NCBI GenBank assembly: GCA_029260335.1
Contig: JAJDDL010000125.1
Coordinates: 1-5,676 of the forward strand
DNA length: 5,676 nucleotides
Direction: 5' to 3'
Origin: Phycisphaerales bacterium
GTDB lineage: Bacteria > Planctomycetota > Phycisphaerae > Phycisphaerales > UBA1924
The notes beneath the pieces are model-generated. The model saw only the letters and a program-made list of their open reading frames with translations. It had not been told where the DNA came from and did not search any database. Below are positions 1 through 5,676 of the stretch, piece after piece. The translations under genes were made by a program, and so were the position numbers. Every line of letters begins with the position of its first letter. Position 1 is the stretch's first letter.

Positions 1-3
1 GCC

Positions 4-90
4 GTGCAAGACCGAAAGAGCAAGAGAGAAACCTGGATCGTCGCGTGCTGCGGCTTGGCGCTCGCGGCATGGGCCCCATCCGCCCTCGCC
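4..90 (+). other. Sec signal peptide of the secretin
   Basis: Residues 1-29 show a basic n-region (KSKR at 5-8), a hydrophobic core from about W11 to W23, and an A-x-A site (A27-L28-A29), so cleavage is expected before Q30. An alternative A-x-A (A29-Q30-A31) would cut two residues later. This fits export to the periplasm before outer-membrane assembly, and it supports translation starting close to position 4. Confidence 0.8.
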
Positions 91-2541
91 CAGGCCGAAG
101 GCCAAGCCGCCGGCGCGGCCGGCGCAGGCAACCGGGAAACCGTCCAGCCTCTGGGCGACCCGACCGATCAGGGCAACCCACGCGGGTCAGGCCAGCCCAT
201 CGACCCCATCATCCAGGACGATCTTATCAGCTTCACAGCGTTCAGCGAGCCCATGGACCTCGTCGACCTCGTCGACATGGTCGCCTCAATCCTCGAGCTG
301 AACGTCAACATCGATCCCGGGCTCAGCGGCCAAGTGATGTTCAACAAGGGCTTCACCGTCCCCAAGGATCAACTGCTCCTGACGCTCAACTCGCTGCTCG
401 AACAGAACGGCTTCATGATTACCCAAAGCCCGCAGACCGGCTTCTGGGCCGTGCGAGCCGACGCCGATGTGGAGATCGAGTTTGCCGGTTCCGAATATGG
501 GCTCGCAACGACCAAGCTGATACCCACCGATGCCGTCCGACCCTCGGCTCTGGCCCCGACCATCAACAGCCTCTTGGGAGCCGGCGGCGGCGCGCCAGGC
601 GGCAGCAACAACGACAACCGGATCTCCTACCTGGACGACGCGAGTCTCATCGCCGTCACCGGCTCGCCCGGCAAGATCGCGCAGGTGGAATCGATCGTCG
701 AAGCCGTCATCAGCGAATACCTCTCCATGCAGATCGCGCGGTTCGAACTGGTCGAGATCGCCGCGCCCGTCGCGCGCGAGTACCTGCTCTCGGTCGTCAC
801 CGGACAAGACAGCAACACCGGCAGCTTGCAGCAGAACATTCGCCAGCCAACCCCGAACCAGTTGCCCGGCCAGCCCGGTGCCCTCGGCCAATCGCTCCAC
901 AGCATCCCCCAACGCCTGCGCGTCGATCCGACCGGCAATGCCCTGCTCTTTCGAGGCAGGCCCGAAGAACTGGGCTACGTCCAAGAGCTGCTCGCACTCA
1001 TCGATAAGCCAAGCACGCTCTCCCACAAGCGGTTCTTCACCGGCAGCGCGACCAGGACCGTCGCCCAGTTCGCCTCCAGCCAAGGCCTAGGCGAGGTCGT
1101 CTCGTACGATCAGATGCAGAGCCAGCAGCCGTTCAACCTGAACAACCGCACCCCCAACAACCCACAGAACAACTTTCAGAATACTTCGAGGATGCAAAGC
1201 CGCGGCGGACCGGTCCTGGTCGTCGATGAACAACGCGGCTTCATCATCCACTACGCGACGACGGCCCAGCACGAATCGCTCGAGGAACTCGTCGAACAAC
1301 TCGATGCTCCGAGCGAAGAGATCGTCATCCGCACATACAAACTCGAGCACGCCGTCGCGACCGAAGTGGCGGATCTGCTCATCGGGATCTTGCAAGAACA
1401 GCAAGTCAACCGGGGCGATGGCGGATCGATCCTGCCCCAGAACCAGCCCGGCGGCAATCAATCCCAGCCCGGCCGCCGACCAAGCCCGATCGATCCGAAT
1501 CGCGTGCTGGAGGATCCCGACGAGATCCTCGTGCCCGACGCCGCCGACAACGTCTTCGTCGTCGCCGACGAAGCGCACAACCAGGTGCTTGTCAAAGCCT
1601 CGGTCAAGCAGCAGCGCGAGGTGCAGAAGCTGGTCAGAACGCTGGACTTGCGCCAAGCACAGGTGTATCTCGATGTCAAAATCGTAAGCGTCTCCGATTC
1701 CGACACATTCCGGCTCGCCGTCGAAACCCAGCTCATAAACGCCGGTGGCCAACCGCTCGGCCAGACCAACTTCGGACTCTCATCGCCCGGCCCCGGCGGC
1801 ATTATCGATCCGCGCATCGTCAGCCCGGGCCTCGGCGGGCTTACCACTGCGGTCATCCTCAGCGATCAAGTTCCCTTCGTACTGAACGCCATTCAGACCG
1901 TCACGGACGCCAAGGTCCTCGCCAACCCCACGCTGCTCGTCAACGATAACGCCGATGGCCTCATCGACGATGTCCGCGAGGAGCCCTACACCGTCCGCAC
2001 TATTGGCGAAGGCGGCGTCGAACGAACCTCCACTGAGTTCGCCGAGGCAGGCACAACAGTCGCAGTCACCCCGCGGATTTCGTCGGGCGGGTACCTCACG
2101 CTCGAGTACGGGATTACTTTTTCAAACTTCCTCGGCGAAAGTACCGGCGATCAACCTCCGCCCATCGCCCGTCGCGAGGTCAACTCCGTCGCGAGCTTGC
2201 CAACGGACTCGACGATGATCCTCGGCGGCATCACCAACGAAAACCTCACCAACGCCGTCATCAAAGTGCCCCTCCTAGGCGACATTCCCTTGCTCGGACA
2301 CCTCTTCCGAGACACCTCACAGACCAAATCCAACGCGCTGCTCTACATCTTCATCACACCGAGAATACTGCGCGACCACAGCTTCGCAGGCCATCGCTTG
2401 ATCTCAGAAGGCCCAATGAAAATCGCCGACATCCACCCTGACGCGCCGCCCCTGCTCCCAGTCATGATTCCCATCATCGAACGCCGCGCGACGATCCCGA
2501 TGGGCCAGGAGCCCGCTATCGAACTCGGTGAGGACGGCTAG
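4..2541 (+). CDS. gspD: GspD-type secretin, outer-membrane channel of a type II secretion system
   Basis: This 845-residue protein is predicted to form the multimeric outer-membrane pore of a type II secretion system. A Sec signal peptide (about residues 1-29) leads into an N0 domain (about 72-158). N1-like ring modules follow at about 168-240, 242-335 and 438-547, with a weaker one at 337-435. The C-terminal secretin barrel domain spans about 552-790. The stretch GGI, then 11 residues, then VPLLGDIPLLGHLF (741-768) fits the secretin family signature as I remember it, except that its first two positions are D-S. YIFITPRIL (781-789) is the usual end of the barrel domain. A 55-residue tail follows. 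Gly/Asn/Gln-rich linkers lie near 191-205, 268-300, 371-400 and 468-500. The GTG at 4 places the signal peptide at the very N-terminus, but only three bases precede it, so an upstream start is possible. The following gspE abuts the stop. A type IV pilus secretin (PilQ) is the main alternative; the GspD-like N0 and the lack of pilus genes favour GspD. Confidence 0.93.
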   Translation: MQDRKSKRETWIVACCGLALAAWAPSALAQAEGQAAGAAGAGNRETVQPLGDPTDQGNPRGSGQPIDPIIQDDLISFTAFSEPMDLVDLVDMVASILELNVNIDPGLSGQVMFNKGFTVPKDQLLLTLNSLLEQNGFMITQSPQTGFWAVRADADVEIEFAGSEYGLATTKLIPTDAVRPSALAPTINSLLGAGGGAPGGSNNDNRISYLDDASLIAVTGSPGKIAQVESIVEAVISEYLSMQIARFELVEIAAPVAREYLLSVVTGQDSNTGSLQQNIRQPTPNQLPGQPGALGQSLHSIPQRLRVDPTGNALLFRGRPEELGYVQELLALIDKPSTLSHKRFFTGSATRTVAQFASSQGLGEVVSYDQMQSQQPFNLNNRTPNNPQNNFQNTSRMQSRGGPVLVVDEQRGFIIHYATTAQHESLEELVEQLDAPSEEIVIRTYKLEHAVATEVADLLIGILQEQQVNRGDGGSILPQNQPGGNQSQPGRRPSPIDPNRVLEDPDEILVPDAADNVFVVADEAHNQVLVKASVKQQREVQKLVRTLDLRQAQVYLDVKIVSVSDSDTFRLAVETQLINAGGQPLGQTNFGLSSPGPGGIIDPRIVSPGLGGLTTAVILSDQVPFVLNAIQTVTDAKVLANPTLLVNDNADGLIDDVREEPYTVRTIGEGGVERTSTEFAEAGTTVAVTPRISSGGYLTLEYGITFSNFLGESTGDQPPPIARREVNSVASLPTDSTMILGGITNENLTNAVIKVPLLGDIPLLGHLFRDTSQTKSNALLYIFITPRILRDHSFAGHRLISEGPMKIADIHPDAPPLLPVMIPIIERRATIPMGQEPAIELGEDG
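256..282 (+). repeat. Short tandem 9-base repeat inside the secretin N0 domain
   Basis: GACCTCGTC occurs twice in tandem (256-264, 265-273), followed by a diverged copy, GACATGGTC (274-282). It encodes D-L-V, D-L-V, D-M-V (residues 85-93) in what is probably an amphipathic helix of the N0 domain. The frame is kept, and the hydrophobic spacing suits a helix, so this is most likely coding constraint or minor slippage rather than a functional DNA repeat. Confidence 0.4.
2527..2534 (+). promoter_or_regulatory. Ribosome binding site for gspE, within the end of gspD
   Basis: GGTGAGGA lies 7 bases before the ATG at 2542 and includes a GAGG core that can pair with the 3' end of 16S rRNA. It sits inside the last codons of the secretin, whose TAG (2539-2541) directly touches the gspE ATG. 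This layout suggests translational coupling, with ribosomes finishing gspD restarting on gspE. It also supports 2542 as the true start. Confidence 0.55.
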
Positions 2542-4260
2542 ATGGCCTTCGGTCGCACCAAGAACGGCACCCGCGATTCCGGGAACGAACTCGCAACACG
2601 CGAGCCGCAATCTGCAAGCCCCGACGAACTGCGTCACATCGGACGCGTCATGGGCGATCTGGGTCTCACCGGCGAACAGATCCGCCAGTTCCGCACCGCG
2701 CCAGGCTCGGAGTCTGAGCCCTGGGATGTCATGCTCCAGATCATGGCCTTGGATGAACTCCAAGCCCTCAAGCGCCTCGGCGAACGCACCGGCATCCCCT
2801 TCAAAGCAGAACCCAAGGCCGAGCCCAGTGCAAGCCACTTCTACGAGACCATCCACCCCGACGTCGCCCGACAACATCTCGTCGGAGGCATGAGTAGCGA
2901 CGGCATGGTCATGACCGTCGCCACCGGACGACCGCTCATGCCCGCGGTCATCTCCATCATCGAAGACCGCCTGGAGATGCCCGTCGAGATCGTCCTCAGC
3001 CCGCGCGGTGCCGTCGCGAGCCTCATCAATCGCGGCTACGAACAACGCGGCGACCTCGTCACCGAGATCATCGAAGAGATGCCTCTGGATCAGAGCGCGA
3101 TCGAGTCCGCTGCCGGCTCGATCGAAGCGGGCAACGACCTGCTCGCGCTCGCTCGCCAAACGCCGGTCATCCGGCTCGTCAACATGATCCTCTTCGAGGC
3201 CCTCCGCCGACGCGCAAGCGACGTCCACGTCCACCCCGAAGAGAATCGCCTCAACATCCGCTATCGCATCGACGGCATCCTCCACGAAGCGTTCAGCCCG
3301 CCCTTGAGCCTCGCCGCCGCGATCTCCAGCCGCCTGAAAGTCATGACCGAACTGGATATCGCAAACCGCCACAGCCCCCAGGACGGCCAGACCAACGTCC
3401 GCATCGGCCAGAAGAAGGTCGACATACGCCTGAGCGTCATCCCCACGATCCACGGCGAACGCGTCGTCCTTCGCCTGCTCGATCAGTCTCAGACTCAGCT
3501 CGACCTCGACACCCTCGGCGTCTCCCAACGCATGCAGGGCGAACTCATGGACCTCGTCGAACGACCCAACGGCATGCTCCTGGTCACAGGCCCCACCGGC
3601 AGCGGCAAGACCACAACGCTCTACGCATGTCTCGGCAAGATTGATCGCGGCACTCGTAATGTCATGACGATCGAAGACCCCGTCGAGTATCGCCTCGAAG
3701 GCATAAGCCAGATGCAGGTCAATCCCAAGCGCGGCGTGACGTTCGCCGCCGGCCTCCGCGCCTTGCTCCGACAAGACCCCGACGTCATCCTCGTGGGCGA
3801 GGTTCGCGACAAGGAAACCGCCGAGCTTGCCATCCAGGCATCGCTCACGGGCCACCTCGTGCTCGCCACCCTCCACACAAACGACGCCCCCGGTGCCATC
3901 CCGCGCCTCATCGATATCGGCGTCGAACCCTACCTGATCACCTCAAGCCTCTTGGGAGTCCTTGCCCAGCGCCTGCTCCGACGCAAGTGCGAGCAATGCG
4001 CGGGCACAGGCAACGATCCCGCCAGCTCCGACGGCAAATGCGATAACTGCTTCGGCATCGGCTATCGCGGACGCCTGGCGGTCTACGAACTCATGGCCGT
4101 CAACGACGAGATCCGAAGGCTCACCGGCCAGCGTGCCGACGGCGTCCAGATCCGCGAAGCCGCGATCGCCGAGGGCTTCCGCACCATGCACGAAGACGCC
4201 GACGAGAAGGTCGCTCAGGGCCTGACCGATAAGGCCGAAGTCTTCCGAATGCTGCATTAA
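2542..4260 (+). CDS. gspE: GspE/PulE-family secretion ATPase
   Basis: This 572-residue cytoplasmic ATPase is predicted to power pseudopilus assembly in type II secretion. A polar leader (1-25) is followed by an MshEN/T2SSE N-terminal region: a helical part at about 30-90 and an alpha/beta part at about 98-167. The N2 domain has ASDVHVHPEENRLNIRYRIDG (225-245) and SPQDGQ (278-283). The motor domain holds Walker A GPTGSGKT (350-357), the Asp box MTIEDPVEY (375-383), Walker B with LRQDPDVILVGEVRD (409-423; catalytic E420), and the His box GHLVLATLHTNDA (437-449). LRQDPDVILVGEVRD matches the family signature as I remember it. A four-cysteine zinc motif (C483/C486 and C500/C503) precedes GIGYRGRLAVYELM. 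All catalytic motifs are intact. The spacer between the cysteine pairs is only 13 residues, shorter than in typical GspE/PilB. PilB, the type IV pilus ATPase, is the alternative. Adjacency to a GspD-like secretin and the absence of pilT or other pilus genes favour GspE. Confidence 0.94.
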   Translation: MAFGRTKNGTRDSGNELATREPQSASPDELRHIGRVMGDLGLTGEQIRQFRTAPGSESEPWDVMLQIMALDELQALKRLGERTGIPFKAEPKAEPSASHFYETIHPDVARQHLVGGMSSDGMVMTVATGRPLMPAVISIIEDRLEMPVEIVLSPRGAVASLINRGYEQRGDLVTEIIEEMPLDQSAIESAAGSIEAGNDLLALARQTPVIRLVNMILFEALRRRASDVHVHPEENRLNIRYRIDGILHEAFSPPLSLAAAISSRLKVMTELDIANRHSPQDGQTNVRIGQKKVDIRLSVIPTIHGERVVLRLLDQSQTQLDLDTLGVSQRMQGELMDLVERPNGMLLVTGPTGSGKTTTLYACLGKIDRGTRNVMTIEDPVEYRLEGISQMQVNPKRGVTFAAGLRALLRQDPDVILVGEVRDKETAELAIQASLTGHLVLATLHTNDAPGAIPRLIDIGVEPYLITSSLLGVLAQRLLRRKCEQCAGTGNDPASSDGKCDNCFGIGYRGRLAVYELMAVNDEIRRLTGQRADGVQIREAAIAEGFRTMHEDADEKVAQGLTDKAEVFRMLH

Positions 4261-4322
4261 GTCGTCTGCTTTGCAACCATTGACCGGCGAAATCGCGAAC
4301 GCCGATCTCGAAAGACCATCTC

Positions 4323-4901
4323 ATGCATGTTGAGCCAATCACATTCGAAGGTCAGCTTGTGCGCCTCGAGCCAATCGGCCCGCATCACGCGCCGGATCTC
4401 GCCGAGGCCGCAGACACCGCGGCATTCCGCTATCACCCACTCCCGCCCACAGGCCAAGGCGAAGCGCCGATGCGAAGATGGATCGAGTTCCTGCTCGAAA
4501 GAGACGCTTGGATCGCGTTCGCGATCATCGATCTCACAACGAATAGGGCGATCGGCAGCTCGTCATTTCTGAACATCCGCCCCAAAGACAAGGGTCTGGA
4601 GATAGGCTCCACCTGGATCGCCGCGCACGCCCGGGGCACCAACGTCAACCCCGAGATGAAGCTGCTCATGCTCGAACACGCGTTCGACGCCCAAGGCGCG
4701 ATCCGCGTCGACATCCGGACCGACCTCAGGAATCTCCACAGCCAACGCGCGATCGAGAAACTGGGCGCAAAACGTGAGGGCGTCCTCCACCACCACGTCG
4801 TCATGCCCGACGGCCATCTCCGCGACACCGTCGTCTACGCAATCCTCAAGGACCAATGGCCGAACATCCGCACCACTCTGCGCGACCGCTTGTCGCGCTG
4901 A
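4323..4901 (+). CDS. GNAT family N-acetyltransferase, RimJ/RimL-like
   Basis: This 192-residue protein is predicted to move an acetyl group from acetyl-CoA to an amine; the substrate cannot be read from the sequence. The opening strand ITFEGQLVRLEPI (6-18) is typical of the RimJ/RimL-like (Acetyltransf_3) branch. The cofactor-binding region is IGSTWIAAHARGTNVNPEMK (94-113), followed by the helix LLMLEHAF. NLHSQRAIEKLGAKREG (137-153) is the conserved C-terminal motif, and GHLRDTVVYAILKDQWP (164-180) ends the fold. The length is normal for the family. The ATG at 4323 is chosen because it includes the first conserved strand; the ribosome site before it is weak (GAAAGA at 4310-4315). It lies 62 bases after gspE, so it could be read through from that operon, but nothing ties its role to secretion. 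Ribosomal-protein or peptide N-acetylation, or small-molecule detoxification, are all possible. Confidence 0.88.
   Translation: MHVEPITFEGQLVRLEPIGPHHAPDLAEAADTAAFRYHPLPPTGQGEAPMRRWIEFLLERDAWIAFAIIDLTTNRAIGSSSFLNIRPKDKGLEIGSTWIAAHARGTNVNPEMKLLMLEHAFDAQGAIRVDIRTDLRNLHSQRAIEKLGAKREGVLHHHVVMPDGHLRDTVVYAILKDQWPNIRTTLRDRLSR
4880..4898. terminator. Hairpin at the convergent gene junction, possible two-way terminator
   Basis: GCGCGAC (4880-4886) and GTCGCGC (4892-4898) form a perfect 7-base-pair stem with the 5-base loop CGCTT. The hairpin covers the last codons of the GNAT gene, just before its TGA. It lies about 30 bases beyond the stop of the opposing gene, so it could serve both transcripts. 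Neither strand has a T-run after the stem, so it is not a canonical intrinsic terminator. A second, weaker GC stem (CGGG/CCCG, 4917-4929) fills the end of the intergenic gap. A chance palindrome in GC-rich coding DNA is quite possible. Confidence 0.25.
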
Positions 4902-4929
4902 GTTATCGCGCCAAGTCGGGTTGAGCCCG

Positions 4930-5676
4930 CTACTCGCCTCGCTCGCCAACGACCCGCAACGTGAGCTCCAACGTGCGATTCTCCGGCGGCAGACAATAAC
5001 TATCGTTGCACACCTGCGCACGCAGTTGGCAACGCACCACCAACGCCCCCGGCTTCGCGTCGCTCGAGATCCGAAGCTCCCGGGTCATCGCAAACTCTTC
5101 TCGCTGGACTCGCAGTCGAGGATTCTTGCGATCGGGAAGCCCCTCATGCGATTCCCAGGGCCCGATCGCCTCCACGCCGCTTGGCAGTTCGAGCGTCGCG
5201 CCCGTCTGGACATACGCCAGATCCGACGGAACGCTGGTATAGAGCCGCCAACCCGGCGCCAGTCGCGCCCGCACCACCGCCGAGAACGTCTCGCCCGCTC
5301 GCACCTCCGCGCTGCTCAACGCCACGTCGATCACCAGAGGCCGGTCGGCGGACGGCTCGCCCAGTTCCACCACGCGCGACGCGTCATCGAGCGAAACGCT
5401 CTTTACCATCGGCTTGCGCAGATAGACCCACACCCATCCGTGATTGAAGTATGGCTGCCTGAACGGCTGCAGAGATTCGTAAACCTCCGACTGTTCCAGG
5501 TTGGCCTGCATGTAGTCCTCATTGGCGAGCAGCGACTCGCTCCAAGCAGCCTCGTACTCGGCGCGCTGCTTCTTTGTCATTCCCTGAAGTTGATACTTGA
5601 ATCGCTCCTGCATCGCCTTCTCATGCTCTTCGTACACCTTGCTCATTCTCAGCATGATGCGCCCTTGCTCACCCTG
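4930..5676 (-). CDS. Protein with a DsbD N-terminal-like (DsbD-alpha) domain, 5' end probably outside the window
   Basis: Numbering here starts from the in-window ATG at 5655 (241 residues). The C-terminal half (about 105-235) resembles the periplasmic N-terminal domain of the thiol:disulfide reductase DsbD. It has a strand region, LAPGWRLYTSVPSD (132-145), then the redox-type motif QVCNDSYCLPPENRTLEL (214-231) with C216 and C221 in a CX4C arrangement followed by PPE. The first 65 residues are highly charged and helical, then comes an aromatic strand (HGWVWVYLRKP, 72-82). The frame stays open to the right edge, and neither in-window ATG (5655, 5646) is followed by a signal peptide. A domain of this kind normally acts outside the cytoplasm, so the true start is probably beyond the window. 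No DsbD transmembrane or thioredoxin domain follows; the protein ends after the domain. The family role would be passing reducing equivalents to periplasmic thiols, but a standalone copy may only bind partners. It converges on the GNAT gene. Confidence 0.72.
   Translation of the reverse strand, partial: QGEQGRIMLRMSKVYEEHEKAMQERFKYQLQGMTKKQRAEYEAAWSESLLANEDYMQANLEQSEVYESLQPFRQPYFNHGWVWVYLRKPMVKSVSLDDASRVVELGEPSADRPLVIDVALSSAEVRAGETFSAVVRARLAPGWRLYTSVPSDLAYVQTGATLELPSGVEAIGPWESHEGLPDRKNPRLRVQREEFAMTRELRISSDAKPGALVVRCQLRAQVCNDSYCLPPENRTLELTLRVVGERGE

Noticed and set aside
37..51. Possible lipobox (I-V-A-C, residues 12-15) making the secretin a lipoprotein
   Set aside because: Only three hydrophobic residues separate the charged n-region from the cysteine, too short for a lipoprotein signal, while a full hydrophobic core and an A-x-A site follow.
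45..1083. Open frames overlapping the first third of the secretin (plus 45-1007, plus 530-1090, minus 286-1083)
   Set aside because: The plus-strand frames are Arg/Pro/Ser-rich shift products and the minus frame is a shadow. The secretin frame carries the signal peptide and domain sequence.
1087..1752. Minus-strand open frame of 221 codons within gspD
   Set aside because: Acidic shadow of the secretin coding frame, with no recognisable motif and no ribosome site.
2404..3876. Long open frame on the minus strand (490 codons) opposite the end of gspD and most of gspE
   Set aside because: It lies antisense to two proteins with intact family motifs. Its translation is a run of D, E, H, A and G without domains, as expected from the reverse frame of C-ending codons in GC-rich DNA.
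4286..4303. Possible hairpin after gspE (GGCG/CGCC)
   Set aside because: The stem is only four pairs with a ten-base loop and no T-run, not distinguishable from chance.
4280..4308. Possible promoter for the GNAT gene (TTGACC as a -35 box)
   Set aside because: At the right spacing the -10 position reads CGATCT, a poor match, so the box alone is not convincing.
4563..5021. Minus-strand open frame bridging the GNAT gene and the end of the DsbD-like gene
   Set aside because: It overlaps two better supported genes, and the part over GNAT reads as a reverse-frame shadow.

Overview
The window is GC-rich DNA, strongly biased to C- or G-ending codons, and almost entirely coding. It carries four protein genes: three on the plus strand and one, cut by the right edge, on the minus strand. 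A signal-peptide-bearing GspD-type secretin, a GspE-type ATPase and a DsbD-like domain point to a diderm (two-membrane) bacterium. The style of the secretin, with Asn/Gln/Gly/Pro-rich linkers, and the GNAT protein reminded me of Planctomycetes, perhaps Phycisphaerae. That is an impression, not something the sequence proves.

Layout. Positions 4-2541 encode a secretin, the outer-membrane channel of a type II secretion (or related type IV pilus) machine, starting with a Sec signal peptide. Its TAG stop is immediately followed, with no gap, by the ATG of a GspE/PulE/PilB-family ATPase (2542-4260), so the two form a tight, probably translationally coupled pair. After 62 non-coding bases comes a RimJ/RimL-like GNAT acetyltransferase (4323-4901). 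Its end converges, across a 28-base gap, with a minus-strand gene (4930 to the right edge) that carries a periplasmic DsbD-N-like domain with a CX4C cysteine pair.

How the genes fit together. The secretin and ATPase are the two ends of one envelope-spanning machine: the ATPase works in the cytoplasm to drive pseudopilus (or pilus) assembly, and the secretin forms the exit pore. No inner-membrane platform (GspF), pseudopilin or prepilin peptidase gene lies here, so these must be elsewhere or outside the window. The GNAT and DsbD-like genes have no evident mechanistic tie to the secretion pair. A link between disulfide chemistry and folding of secreted proteins is possible but only speculation from proximity.

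No RNA gene, CRISPR array, insertion sequence or stretch of more than 300 non-coding bases is seen. I did not find a clearly new system. The points worth a second look are the extra ring-module-like segment and polar linkers in the secretin, the degenerate MshEN-like N-terminus and shortened cysteine motif of the ATPase, and the unusual N-terminal region of the DsbD-like protein.
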